A stretch of DNA of 64,000 nucleotides from Paenacidovorax caeni. GTDB taxonomy: Bacteria > Pseudomonadota > Gammaproteobacteria > Burkholderiales > Burkholderiaceae_C. How positions within the stretch are numbered: position 1 is the first letter of the stretch; every line of letters begins with the position of its first letter. The stretch lies in NCBI RefSeq assembly GCF_001298675.1, contig NZ_CYIG01000005.1:62001-126000 (forward strand), given 5' to 3'. The position numbers and the translations under genes were made by a program. The notes beneath the pieces are model-generated. The model was not told the DNA's origin. It made no database searches and saw nothing but the letters and a program-made list of their open reading frames with translations. Below, piece after piece: positions 1-8,236 of this stretch.

Positions 1-46
1 CAGTCTCTAGGGCTTTGCGGATCGATTCGGGCAAGGGGGCGTTCAT
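1..46 (-). CDS. Start of probable indolepyruvate ferredoxin oxidoreductase (partial)
   Basis: An ATG at 46-44 on the minus strand opens a frame that runs off the left edge after 15 codons (MNAPLPESIRKALET). This opening resembles, from memory, the N-terminus of the large fused indolepyruvate ferredoxin oxidoreductases of Burkholderiales, which convert aryl pyruvates to acyl-CoA. Such genes often stand divergent to an Lrp/AsnC regulator, as here. The identification rests on 15 residues plus context, so it is tentative. The flanking 47-214 stretch is the shared divergent promoter region. Confidence 0.45.
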   Translation of the reverse strand, partial: MNAPLPESIRKALET

Positions 47-184
47 GGCTGTCTCCGTGGGGGATGGCGACCCTGCCACCGCCTTGTGGGCAGCAGCGGG
101 CGTTGCAATAGATGGTCTGCGAGCAGTTTAGGCAGGCGTGCCAGATATGTGCTTTCGTTTTTATGCCGTGTTTACCCTTGATTT

Positions 185-199
185 AGAAAGCATCTTTCT
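185..199. promoter_or_regulatory. Inverted repeat in front of the Lrp-family gene, possible operator
   Basis: AGAAAG and CTTTCT form a perfect 6-bp inverted repeat with a 3-base spacer, 15 bases before the ATG at 215. Its place in an AT-rich divergent promoter region fits autoregulation by the Lrp/AsnC protein. The binding is inferred. Confidence 0.35.
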
Positions 200-214
200 T
201 AGAATTAAAGAAAA

Positions 215-700
215 ATGAACAAATTAGACAAATACGACCTCGCCATCTTGCAAGAATTGCAGGCCGACGCCCGTCTGACGAATGCCGAGCTGGCCCAGCG
301 CGTGGGCCTGTCGGCCGCGCCATGCTGGCGCCGGGTGCGCGCGCTGGAAGAGGCCGGCTTCATCAAGGGCTACCGCGCCGAAATCGACCGCCACAAGATC
401 GGCCTGGGCGTACTGGCCTTTGTGCGGCTGGACGCCGACCGCAGCACCGGCAACCTCACCCGCGCCATGGAGGAAGCCATCCGCCAGATCCCCGAAGTGG
501 TGGCCTGCCACTACATCAGCGGCACGGGCACCTTCGAGCTGCAGGTCGTGGCGCGCGATCTGGACAGCTTTTCGCAGTTTGCGCGCGATGTGCTGCTGAA
601 CCTGCCCAACGTGAAAGACATGCACACCAGCTTCTCGCTGGGCGAGGTCAAGGCCGGCGGCGCGTTGCCGCTCAAGCACCTGGTGTCGAATGCTTCCTGA
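215..700 (+). CDS. Lrp/AsnC family transcriptional regulator
   Basis: 161-residue protein of normal family length. Residues about 4-62 form the N-terminal winged helix-turn-helix (KLDKYDLAILQELQADARLT, then LSAAPCWRRVRALEEAG). Residues about 68-150 are the AsnC/RAM ligand-binding and oligomerisation domain. The family binds DNA as dimers to octamers and responds to amino acids. The gene is divergent from a probable indolepyruvate oxidoreductase gene at the window edge, so a role in controlling aromatic or branched amino-acid breakdown is likely but inferred. A hairpin repeat begins directly after the stop codon. Confidence 0.93.
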   Translation: MNKLDKYDLAILQELQADARLTNAELAQRVGLSAAPCWRRVRALEEAGFIKGYRAEIDRHKIGLGVLAFVRLDADRSTGNLTRAMEEAIRQIPEVVACHYISGTGTFELQVVARDLDSFSQFARDVLLNLPNVKDMHTSFSLGEVKAGGALPLKHLVSNAS

Positions 701-756
701 ATGCTATTAATTCAGTAGCTGCTAGCGCTTTCTGTATAAGCGCTAGAGGCCTATTT
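701..756 (+). repeat. Dispersed hairpin repeat, copy 1
   Basis: Core TAGCTGCTAGCGCTT at 716-730, followed by AAGCGCTAG, so that CTAGCGCTT and AAGCGCTAG pair as a 9-bp stem with a loop of about 7 bases. It lies between the convergent lrp-type gene and the DUF2868 gene and reaches the latter's stop codon. It could act as a bidirectional 3'-end hairpin. Confidence 0.85.
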
Positions 757-2657
757 CATTCAAATTCCGTGGTGCTGGCAAAGCTGCGCCGCAGGATCCC
801 CAGCAGCATGGCGCGCAGCAGCGCTGGCAGGTCGGCATCGGCGGCGGACGCTTGCAGGGCCGCAGCCAGACCGCTCTCGTGCGCGGCCACCGTGCCAGTG
901 ACCTCTGCCTGCCAGCGCTGGGCCAGCCCGGCCGTTTCATGCGCGGGCACGCGGGCCTGGTGGGCGATGGCAAGGTAGTGCGCGCAAGCCGCTTCGGCCG
1001 CGTGGCGCAGCAGCGCCTGCCGCCCCTCGCCCTTGTTCTGGAACGCGCGCACGGCCCATGCCGTGGTGCCGCCCAGCAGCGCACCCAGGGCGGTGCCCGC
1101 CCCCAGCGTCAGGCCGCCCGTGCCCAGGTCGATCAGCGCGCCGGCCTTGGCCCCTGCCGCCGCACCGGCCGCAGCGCCCGCCGAAGTGCCCAGGGCCAGG
1201 GCCGTGCCGTCGGCGCGGCGCGGGGCGGGCAGCGGCGCGTGCGCGGCGCTTGGCGCTTGCGCCGGCAGGCCATGCAGGGTGCGCAGCGCCGCGTCGAGCG
1301 CCTGCACCTGCTGCGCATACGGGGCCGCCGCGTCGCCGGGGGGCAGGCTGGCGCAGGCGCGCAGGTGCCGCGCGAGGGCTTGCACGGACTGGTCGAAGCG
1401 CTGCGCATTGCGCTCCACCCAGGCCGCGCGCAGGCGGGCCAGGGCGGGGCGCTGCGCCGGCAGAGCTGCCCCCAGGGGGGCAAACAGGGCGGGCTCCAGC
1501 AGCCAGCTGGCGCCAAAGTCCTCCCAACGCAGCGCACGCCGGGGTGCAGCCTGCCATGCGGGCGGGGCGGCGTCGTCGCACCAGGCCAGCACCGCGTCCA
1601 CCGGCTCGTCGGCGCTGGCGAAGCGCAAGCGGTCGCCGTGTGCGCTTTGCACGTCTTGCAGAACCTGCGCCTGCGGGCCGAGCAGGCCGACCGCCAGATC
1701 CCCAGGCAGGCTGGCGCGCAGGGCGTCGAAGGTCGGGCTCTCCAGGTCGATGTGTGCCTGCCACCGGGCTGCACGCCAGTGCGCCCAGGCCGCCAGGGCC
1801 AGGCGCGGCAGCACCACGGCGAGCAGCAGCAGGCCCACGTACATCCACACCCAGCGGCCGCCCGCCGAGCCTTCGCCCGCGAAATTCTGCGCGGCCGCGA
1901 TCTCCGGCAGCGTGAACGGCGCCAGGCCGAACAGTGCGGTAAGCGGCCAGAACAGCACGGCGACGATGGCGTGCACCTGCGTGGCGTCGAGAAACGTGCT
2001 TTCCCACCCGAACTGGTAGCGCACCACCAGCCCGCGCAGCAGCAGCGACAGCGCGATGCCCGCGCCCCAGGCGGCCGCGCACAGGTGCAGCACGCAGGCG
2101 GCACGCTGCTGCAGCGCGCCGGCCATGTGGGCGAGCCAGCGGGCGTGGAAGTCTGCCGCGATGCGCCCTGCCAGGCCGCGTGCGCCGCCGCGCCGGCCCA
2201 GGTGGCGCAGCCCTTGCAGCCACGCACTGGGCCGGGACGGACGCCATGCCTGCCACGCGATCAGCAGGTACACCGCCAGGTTCCAGGCCAGCACGAGGAG
2301 CAGCGGCGGCGAGAGCAGGTCCACCCGGTGGGCGTTGGCGATGCGGTCGATGGCCAGCCCCAGCAGCAGTGCCGCCAGCGGCAGGCCGCGCGCCAGCCAG
2401 CGCCAGCGTGCGCCGGGCTGGCGCAGCGCGGCCACGGCGGCATCGCGGGTGCTGGCGTGGTCGGCGATGGCGGCGGCGCGCTGCAGCACCACGTCGCCCA
2501 CGCCCACGCGCTGCACGCCGCGCGCACGGGCAGCAGCCACGGCGCTGCGTGTGGCCTCCTCCAGTGCGGGCGGGCTGACCAGGGTGTGCCCGCTGTCCGC
2601 GTGCTCGATGGCCTGGGCCAGCAGCACGGTGCGCAGCTGGGGCGCGGTGACGCGCAT
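756..2657 (-). CDS. DUF2868 protein apparently fused to a DUF3482-like C-terminus
   Basis: 633 residues from the chosen start. An in-frame start exists at 2711, but its first 18 codons lie in a hairpin repeat, whereas the ATG at 2657 has AGGAG just upstream and opens with MRVTAPQLR. Residues about 90-280 carry several membrane segments and the YQFGWESTFLDA region typical of DUF2868. The last 200 residues hold a glycine-rich zipper (GAAAGAKAGALIDLGTGGLT) like that at the end of DUF3482 proteins, which normally begin with a GTPase domain and are encoded next door. No P-loop or other GTPase motif is visible. I read this as a deletion fusion of the two partner genes that lost the GTPase half. Function unknown. 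Confidence 0.7.
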   Translation of the reverse strand: MRVTAPQLRTVLLAQAIEHADSGHTLVSPPALEEATRSAVAAARARGVQRVGVGDVVLQRAAAIADHASTRDAAVAALRQPGARWRWLARGLPLAALLLGLAIDRIANAHRVDLLSPPLLLVLAWNLAVYLLIAWQAWRPSRPSAWLQGLRHLGRRGGARGLAGRIAADFHARWLAHMAGALQQRAACVLHLCAAAWGAGIALSLLLRGLVVRYQFGWESTFLDATQVHAIVAVLFWPLTALFGLAPFTLPEIAAAQNFAGEGSAGGRWVWMYVGLLLLAVVLPRLALAAWAHWRAARWQAHIDLESPTFDALRASLPGDLAVGLLGPQAQVLQDVQSAHGDRLRFASADEPVDAVLAWCDDAAPPAWQAAPRRALRWEDFGASWLLEPALFAPLGAALPAQRPALARLRAAWVERNAQRFDQSVQALARHLRACASLPPGDAAAPYAQQVQALDAALRTLHGLPAQAPSAAHAPLPAPRRADGTALALGTSAGAAAGAAAGAKAGALIDLGTGGLTLGAGTALGALLGGTTAWAVRAFQNKGEGRQALLRHAAEAACAHYLAIAHQARVPAHETAGLAQRWQAEVTGTVAAHESGLAAALQASAADADLPALLRAMLLGILRRSFASTTEFE

Positions 2658-2661
2658 CGAT

Positions 2662-2718
2662 GCTCCTGATTCAGTAGCTGCTAGCGCTTTCTGCATAAGC
2701 GCTGGGGGCACTTTTCTT
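2662..2718 (+). repeat. Dispersed hairpin repeat, copy 2
   Basis: Core at 2675-2689 with AAGCGCT at 2697-2703. It separates mltA from the DUF2868 gene on the minus strand and ends a few bases before the mltA stop codon. It supplies a spurious N-terminal extension to the DUF2868 frame. Confidence 0.85.
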
Positions 2719-2720
2719 CA

Positions 2721-3866
2721 TTATTTTGGCCACAGCGCCCACAGGCGCAGCCCCTGTTTCAGCCGCCCGGCCACGTCGCCCGCCTCGGGGCCCCAGCCAG
2801 TGAAAAAGTCCGCCCGCACCGCGCCCACGATGGCGCTACCCGTGTCCTGCGCCATCACCAGGCGCGCCAGCTGCACCTGGGGGCCGCTGGAGGCCAGCCA
2901 CACCGGGGTGCCGTAGGGAATGCTCTGCCGGTCCACGGCGATGGAGCGCCCGGGGGTCAGCGCCACGCCCTGCGCTCCCTTGGGGCCGAAGGCGGCGTCC
3001 AGGCCGTCAAGCGGCTCCTCGCGGAAGAACACGTAGCGCGGGTTGCTCCACAGCAGCTCGTTCACGCGCTGCGGGTTGGCGGCGATCCAGGCCTTGATGC
3101 CGGGCCAGGTGGCATCGCGCGTGGCGCCCTGGTCCAGCAGCCAGCGGCCCACGCTTTGGTAGGGGTGGTCGTTGGTGCCGGCAAAAGCCAGGCGCACCAG
3201 GCGCTGGCTGCCGTCGGGCTCGGTCACGCGCAGCCGCCCCGAGCCCTGGATGTGCAGCACCAGCGCGTCCACCGGGTCGCGCAGCCAGGCAATGGCGCGC
3301 CCGGCGAGCGCGGCCTGGGCCTCGGGCAGGGTCTCGATCTGCTGGCGCGTGTACCAGGGCTTGCGCTCGAAGCTGGCCGGCAGCCGGTACAGCGGCACGT
3401 TGAAGCCGTTGCCGGGCAGGCGCGCGGCGTCCATCAGCGGCTCGTAGTAGCCGGTGAGCAGCCCGTCGGCGCGGCCGTCGAAGGCCTCGATGCGGTAGGG
3501 CTGCAGCCGCGCCACCATCCAGGCGCGCTGCTCCTCGGCGCTGGCAATGGACAGGCGCCGCACTTCGGCGCACAGCGGTGCGAACGCGGGCGCGGGGCGC
3601 TCGCAGCCCTTGATCCAGGCATTCCAGGCCTCATGCAGCGCGTCGCTGTCGAACCCAGGCAGTTCCGACCAGTGCACCGGCACCCAGCGGCTCTTGCCCT
3701 GGGCCAGCGGCGGCGGCAGCGGTCCGGTGTCGCCGGGCACGGGCGCCGTGGGCGCGGGTGTGCCTGCCGAGGGGCGCTGGGGTGCGGGCGGCGGCGGGGT
3801 GGAGCAGGCGGCCAGCATTCCTACAATCAGCGTCGTCAGAACAACGCGCAGGGGTCGGGAAATCAT
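2721..3866 (-). CDS. mltA: Membrane-bound lytic murein transglycosylase A
   Basis: 381-residue lipoprotein. The start MISRPLRVV is followed by a hydrophobic segment and the lipobox LAACS, giving an acylated Cys about residue 21, so it should be anchored in the outer membrane. The MltA domain and C-terminal 3D domain are visible: GLLTGYYEP, VDALVLHIQGSGRL, then VDRQSIPYGTPVWL and the MAQDTGSAI Asp motif near the C-terminus. The family cleaves the MurNAc-GlcNAc bond of peptidoglycan to give 1,6-anhydro products. A far longer frame open to 4673 is only antisense read-through. No clear ribosome binding site is seen. The start codon overlaps that of a small divergent gene. Confidence 0.95.
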   Translation of the reverse strand: MISRPLRVVLTTLIVGMLAACSTPPPPAPQRPSAGTPAPTAPVPGDTGPLPPPLAQGKSRWVPVHWSELPGFDSDALHEAWNAWIKGCERPAPAFAPLCAEVRRLSIASAEEQRAWMVARLQPYRIEAFDGRADGLLTGYYEPLMDAARLPGNGFNVPLYRLPASFERKPWYTRQQIETLPEAQAALAGRAIAWLRDPVDALVLHIQGSGRLRVTEPDGSQRLVRLAFAGTNDHPYQSVGRWLLDQGATRDATWPGIKAWIAANPQRVNELLWSNPRYVFFREEPLDGLDAAFGPKGAQGVALTPGRSIAVDRQSIPYGTPVWLASSGPQVQLARLVMAQDTGSAIVGAVRADFFTGWGPEAGDVAGRLKQGLRLWALWPK

Positions 3867-3996
3867 GGGCTGGATTGTGCTTGAAGCCTTGCTGGCGTTG
3901 GCGCTGCTGCTGGGCATCGTGTGGTGGACCATGTTTGCGGGGCGCCGCCGGGGCGAGCCGCCGCGCACGCCGGAAGACGGTTCGGACGCGCCGTGA
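3865..3996 (+). CDS. Small single-pass membrane protein, hypothetical
   Basis: 43-residue frame starting MGWIVLEALLALALLLGIVW, then a short basic stretch AGRRRGEPP and an acidic tail. This gives one transmembrane helix with a positive stop-transfer, N-out/C-in predicted. It is divergent from mltA, and the two ATG codons overlap on opposite strands, so the genes must share promoter DNA inside each other's 5' ends. No ribosome binding site is obvious. I do not recognise a family, but membrane-like composition and position make it more than a random frame. Confidence 0.45.
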   Translation: MGWIVLEALLALALLLGIVWWTMFAGRRRGEPPRTPEDGSDAP

Positions 3997-4106
3997 CGCG
4001 GGGGCCACGTCCCTGGGCCCTGGCAAAAAATGCGCGGCCTGCATGCAGAGTACACGGGTGCTGCCGATAATGGGATCGTCCTTATCACTTCTGCAAAGGA
4101 AGCCTC

Positions 4107-4760
4107 ATGCGTACTTCTCATCGTTCTCTTCTGGGGGTTGCCGCTGCCGTCGTGCTGCTCAGCGGCTGTGCCAACATGTCTGATACCCAGCGCCGCACGG
4201 CCACTGGCGCGGGCGTGGGTGCCGTGGCGGGCGCCGTGGTGGGTGCGGCTACCGGGGGTAGCGTGGGTACGGGCGCGGTCATCGGCGCGGGTGTGGGTGC
4301 CCTGGGCACCTATATCTGGTCGCAGCACATGGAGCAGCAGCGGCGCGACATGGAGCAGGCCACCCGGGGCACCGGCGTGGGCGTGGTGCAGACGGCGGAC
4401 AACCAGCTCAAGCTCGATATTCCGAGCGACATCTCGTTCGACACCGGCCGCTCCGACATCAAGGCCAACTTTGCCCCCATCCTTGAGCGCTTCGCCGAGG
4501 GCCTGCGCAACAACCCCAACGCCGAGGTGCGCATCGTCGGCCACACCGACAGCACGGGCAGCGACGCCATTAACAACCCGCTGTCGCTGGCTCGCGCCGA
4601 GAGCGCGCGCAACTTCCTCACCATGCGCGGTGTGAGCGGCGCGCGCATCCAGGTTGAAGGCCGCGGATCGCACCAGCCGGTGGCGAGCAACGACACCCTG
4701 GACGGCCGCGCGCGCAACCGCCGCGTCGAGATCTACGTGGGCGAGCGTCCGCGCGGCTGA
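4107..4760 (+). CDS. OmpA family lipoprotein (YiaD-like)
   Basis: 217 residues with an AAGGAAG ribosome binding site. The signal peptide ends in the lipobox LLSGC. Residues about 33-70 are a glycine-zipper segment (GAGVGAVAGAVVGAATGG). Residues about 105-212 form the OmpA C-terminal peptidoglycan-binding domain, with ISFDTGRSDI, VGHTDSTGSD, NLSLARAE-type and GRARNRRVEI motifs. The protein should tether the outer membrane to peptidoglycan. Its 3' end overlaps the convergent response-regulator gene by 28 bases. Confidence 0.93.
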   Translation: MRTSHRSLLGVAAAVVLLSGCANMSDTQRRTATGAGVGAVAGAVVGAATGGSVGTGAVIGAGVGALGTYIWSQHMEQQRRDMEQATRGTGVGVVQTADNQLKLDIPSDISFDTGRSDIKANFAPILERFAEGLRNNPNAEVRIVGHTDSTGSDAINNPLSLARAESARNFLTMRGVSGARIQVEGRGSHQPVASNDTLDGRARNRRVEIYVGERPRG

Positions 4761-5392
4761 TCGCCGCCCTCCTGGTGCAGGACGTTGGCCAGCTCCACGG
4801 CCGACTTGACCTGCATCTTGTCGAAAACGCGTGCACGGTGCACCTCCACCGTGCGCACGCTGATGCCCAGTTGGTCGGCGATGAGTTTGTTCGGCAACCC
4901 CTGCGCCACCAGCTGCATCACGTCGCGCTCGCGCTCGGTCAGCTCGGTCAGGCGCGCGGCGAGCGCGGCCTGCGCGCGCTGGGCTGCCAGTTGGGTGCCA
5001 GAGGCCTGCAGGGCCTGTTCGACGCGGTCCACCAAGGCGTTGTCGGAAAACGGTTTTTCGTAAAAATCAAAGGCGCCGCGCTGCACCGCTTCCACCGCCG
5101 TGCGCACGTCGGCATGGCCGGTGAGGAAGATGACCGGCAGCGTGGCCAGCAAGCCTTGGGCCCGCAGCTGCTCAAACAGCGCCAGGCCGCTCAGGGTGCC
5201 CATGCGGATGTCCAGCAGCAGGCAAGCGCTGTGGCGCAGCGGTGCGCGGGCCTGCAGCGCCGCCGCGAAGGCTTCGGCGCTGTCGAAAGACTCGCTGTGC
5301 AGGCGGCGCGAGCGCAGCAGCCACGCCAGTGCCTCGCGGACGGCGGCGTCATCGTCGACGATGAAAACGCATGCAGTGTTCAGGGGCTCCAT
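4733..5392 (-). CDS. FixJ/NarL-type response regulator
   Basis: 219 residues from MEPLNTACV. An N-terminal receiver domain (acidic DDD near residue 13, phospho-acceptor Asp in LLLDIRMG, switch Thr in FLTGHAD, Lys in YEKPFS) is followed by a LuxR-type helix-turn-helix (LTERERDVMQLVAQGL, SVRTVEVHRARVFDKM). It follows the sensor kinase gene by 7 bases and is its likely partner. The receiver resembles FixJ/TtrR proteins. The target genes are unknown. The 3' end overlaps that of the OmpA-family gene. Confidence 0.93.
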   Translation of the reverse strand: MEPLNTACVFIVDDDAAVREALAWLLRSRRLHSESFDSAEAFAAALQARAPLRHSACLLLDIRMGTLSGLALFEQLRAQGLLATLPVIFLTGHADVRTAVEAVQRGAFDFYEKPFSDNALVDRVEQALQASGTQLAAQRAQAALAARLTELTERERDVMQLVAQGLPNKLIADQLGISVRTVEVHRARVFDKMQVKSAVELANVLHQEGGDQPRGRSPT

Positions 5393-5399
5393 GGCGGGC

Positions 5400-7424
5400 T
5401 CATTCGGGTGGGTTGGGGGATTGCCCGGCGGGCAGCGTGAAGAGAAAGACCATGCCGCGCGGCACATTCGCCGCGAACCGTATCACGCCGCCATGCTGCT
5501 CAACCACGGTGCGGCACAGGTTCAGGCCCAGGCCGGTGCCTTGCGCACGCGTGGTGAAGAACGGCGTGAAGAGCTCCCCCGCTACCTCGGGGGCGATGCC
5601 CTTGCCGCAGTCAACGACCACGAACTCCAGCCACGCGCCCTGCGCACCGGGCAGCGCGGCGCGCACCTGCAGCTCCAGCACCCGCGTGTCGGGCGGCGTG
5701 TCTTCCATGGCCTGGATGGCGTTGCGCGCGAGGTTGAGCAGCACCTGCTCGACCATGGTGCGGTCGCACAGCACCGGAGGCAGCCCCGGCGCCACGCTGC
5801 TGACCAGGCGCACGCCGTTGGCGCGCGCCTGCAGGTGGATCAGTGGCAGCACGGCGCCCAGCAGGGCCTCGGCGGGTACGGGTTCGCGTGCCTGGCCGCG
5901 GCGGCGCACCAGGCTGTGCACGCCTTGCACCACGCGGCCCGCGCGCGCAGCCTGGTCGGCAATGTGCTGCACGGCACTGCGCAGGTCTTGCAGCAGGGTG
6001 TGCCGTGCGTCGGCATCGCTGGCATCGTCATGGGCCAGCAGATTGAGGGCGCCGGTGGCGTAGCTGGATATCGCGGCCAGGGGCTGATTGATTTCATGGC
6101 TCAGGAGCGAGGCCATCTCTCCCACCGTGGCGAGGTGGGCCGTTGCCTCCAGCCGTTCCTGCGCGGCGCGCGACTGCGCCTCGACGCGTCGTTGCGCACT
6201 CACGTCCAGCACCGCGCTCATCCAGCCCTGGTGCCGGCCTTGCGCATCAAGCAGCGGGGTTTCGAAAATGAGCACATCCAGGCGCGTGCCGTCCTTGCGC
6301 AGGTACTGCGCCTCCAGGCCCTCGTGCGCCGTTTGCGGCGAGCGCCTGTGTAGGCTCTGCTGGTACATCGCGGCCAGCTCGGGGGGCCAGTAAGGCGCAG
6401 GCATGTCGCGCCCCAGCAGTTCTTCGGCAGAAAAGCCGACCATGGCGCAAAAGGCCTGGTTCACGTAGGTCACCCGGCCACGCAGATCGCGTGCGCGCAG
6501 GCCCGCGACCAGCGAGTCCTCCATGGCCTGGCGAAACGCCAGCGCTTCGCCCAGCTCGCGTTCCGCATCCAGGCGCCGCCGGTTGTCACGCACCAGCATG
6601 GCCACCACACCAGCCAGGGCCAGGGCCATGGCGGCTACCAGGGCCGTGACCAGGGAGGGAAACAGGTGGGGTTCGCTATGCCAGCCGTCGAGGCGCAGCA
6701 CCAGTGCGGTGCCGTTGAGGTTCAACAGTTGCTGCGTGGTGAACAGGCGTGGGCCGCGCTGCGTTGCGCCGATCAGCGCCAGGCGGGTGCCATCGGGGTC
6801 GGTGAAGGAAACCTCCTGGTTGCCTGCGAGGTTGTGGCTGGTGGTGGTCGAGAGGAGGTCCTGCAGGGCGTAGGTGGCGACGATGAAGCCCTCCATGTGG
6901 CCGTTTGCCGCCAGGGGCAGGCACAGCTCCAGCAGCTCTGCGCCCAGGCCGTCGCTGTAGGGCTGGAAATAGCTGCCAGCGTACGCTGGCGCGGTCAGGC
7001 GGCGGGCGTTGGCGCAGGCCATGGCGGCGCTGCCGTGCGGGTCAGCGCGGATGGCCGCGTTCCAGTCGATGGGGTGGTAGGGCGACTGGGCCTGCGCCGT
7101 TATGTGCAGATCCGCATCGCGCCACTCGATACGCACCAGCGCGCGCTGGGCTTGCAGCAGCGCGCTGGCTTGCTCCTGCCATGCGGCGTTTGGTGTCGCG
7201 CCGGAGCCGAGTACCGCCAGGCTTTGCTGGTCGCGCGCCAGGGCGAAGCGGATGTCTGTAATGGCCGTGGCGGCATCTCTTCCCAGGCGTTCCTGGATTT
7301 GCCCGGCCTCGTGGCGCCCGGCCAGCCATACCAGCGTGGCCAGCATGCAGGCCAGCAACACCACCAGTGCGGCCCAGAGCGACCAGCGGTGCCACGACGG
7401 CAGGGCTGTGCGCCGCGCGTTCAC
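5400..7424 (-). CDS. PAS-containing sensor histidine kinase
   Basis: 674 residues from a GTG at 7424 that overlaps the preceding stop as GTGA, which implies translational coupling. Order: transmembrane helix about 14-35, periplasmic sensory region of about 250 residues, second helix (LVTALVAAMALALAGVVAML), PAS domain with PAC motif (LRDLRGRVTYVNQAF, RDMPAPYW), then a FixL/DctB-like kinase core. The H-box is SHEINQPLAAI, the N-box LLNLARNAIQAM, G1 VDCGKGI, and G2 GTGLGLNLC. It should autophosphorylate on His and pass the phosphate to the adjacent response regulator. The signal is unknown. Longer in-frame starts lie inside the upstream gene and are unlikely. Confidence 0.93.
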   Translation of the reverse strand: MNARRTALPSWHRWSLWAALVVLLACMLATLVWLAGRHEAGQIQERLGRDAATAITDIRFALARDQQSLAVLGSGATPNAAWQEQASALLQAQRALVRIEWRDADLHITAQAQSPYHPIDWNAAIRADPHGSAAMACANARRLTAPAYAGSYFQPYSDGLGAELLELCLPLAANGHMEGFIVATYALQDLLSTTTSHNLAGNQEVSFTDPDGTRLALIGATQRGPRLFTTQQLLNLNGTALVLRLDGWHSEPHLFPSLVTALVAAMALALAGVVAMLVRDNRRRLDAERELGEALAFRQAMEDSLVAGLRARDLRGRVTYVNQAFCAMVGFSAEELLGRDMPAPYWPPELAAMYQQSLHRRSPQTAHEGLEAQYLRKDGTRLDVLIFETPLLDAQGRHQGWMSAVLDVSAQRRVEAQSRAAQERLEATAHLATVGEMASLLSHEINQPLAAISSYATGALNLLAHDDASDADARHTLLQDLRSAVQHIADQAARAGRVVQGVHSLVRRRGQAREPVPAEALLGAVLPLIHLQARANGVRLVSSVAPGLPPVLCDRTMVEQVLLNLARNAIQAMEDTPPDTRVLELQVRAALPGAQGAWLEFVVVDCGKGIAPEVAGELFTPFFTTRAQGTGLGLNLCRTVVEQHGGVIRFAANVPRGMVFLFTLPAGQSPNPPE

Positions 7425-8236
7425 AGGATGCGGTGTTCTCGCGCGGGCAGCTGCTCGCGCCAGGCCTGCATGCGTGGACGCTCCAGCGTGCCCAGTACGA
7501 CGCCCGAGCCCTGCGCTTGCTGTGCCTGCACCTGGCCCCAGGGGTCGATGCACATGCTATGGCCCCAGGTGCGGCGGCCATTCTCATGCTGGCCGCCTTG
7601 CGCCGGGGCGAGCACGTATGCGAGGTTTTCGATGGCGCGCGCGCGCAGCAGCAGCTCCCAATGCGCCTGCCCCGTGGTGTAGGTGAAGGCACTGGGCACG
7701 AGCAGCAGATCGGCCCCGGCCTGTGACAGCGCGCGGTACAGCTCGGGAAAGCGCAGGTCGTAGCACACGGAAAGGCCTACGCGCCAGAGGCTGCCGTCGC
7801 GTGCGCCGATGTCCAGCGTCACGGGCTGGCGCCCCGCAGCGACGACGCGTGCCTCTTCGTAGCGTTCGCGTCCGTTGTCGAACTGGAACAGGTGGATCTT
7901 GTCGTAGCGCGCCACCCGCTCGCCCGTGGGGGCGAACGCCAGGCTGCTGTTGGTGACCCGTGTGCCGTCGCCGGTGCGCAGCGGCAGCGTGCCGCCCACG
8001 ATCCACAGCCCCAGGGTGCGCGCTGCATCGGCCAGGAAGTCCTGTACCGGGCCGTTGCCTGGCGCTTCGGCGTGGGCCAGCTTGTCCTGGTCGCGGTGGC
8101 CCATGGCGGCAAAGTACTCGGGCAGCACCGCCAGCTCTGCGCCGCGATCGCAGGCCTGCGATAGCAGGCTGCGCGCCTGCGCCAGGTTGGCCTCAAGGCT
8201 GGCCCCGGAGACCATTTGCACTGCGGCGACTTTCAT
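7421..8236 (-). CDS. Carbon-nitrogen hydrolase (Nit/omega-amidase-like)
   Basis: 271 residues, nitrilase superfamily. The catalytic triad is complete: Glu40 in VLPEYFAAMGH, Lys113 in YDKIHLFQF and Cys158 in SVCYDLRFPE. The short length and RFPELYRAL context fit the Nit1/Nit2 branch, which removes deaminated glutathione or omega-amides, but the substrate cannot be fixed from sequence. It overlaps yhdP upstream by 4 bases and the sensor kinase downstream by 4 bases, so the four minus-strand genes read as one operon. Confidence 0.92.
   Translation of the reverse strand: MKVAAVQMVSGASLEANLAQARSLLSQACDRGAELAVLPEYFAAMGHRDQDKLAHAEAPGNGPVQDFLADAARTLGLWIVGGTLPLRTGDGTRVTNSSLAFAPTGERVARYDKIHLFQFDNGRERYEEARVVAAGRQPVTLDIGARDGSLWRVGLSVCYDLRFPELYRALSQAGADLLLVPSAFTYTTGQAHWELLLRARAIENLAYVLAPAQGGQHENGRRTWGHSMCIDPWGQVQAQQAQGSGVVLGTLERPRMQAWREQLPAREHRIL

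Noticed and set aside
3867-4673. Upstream extension of mltA to 4673
   Set aside because: It would cover the OmpA-family gene on the other strand and put the lipoprotein signal in the middle of the protein.
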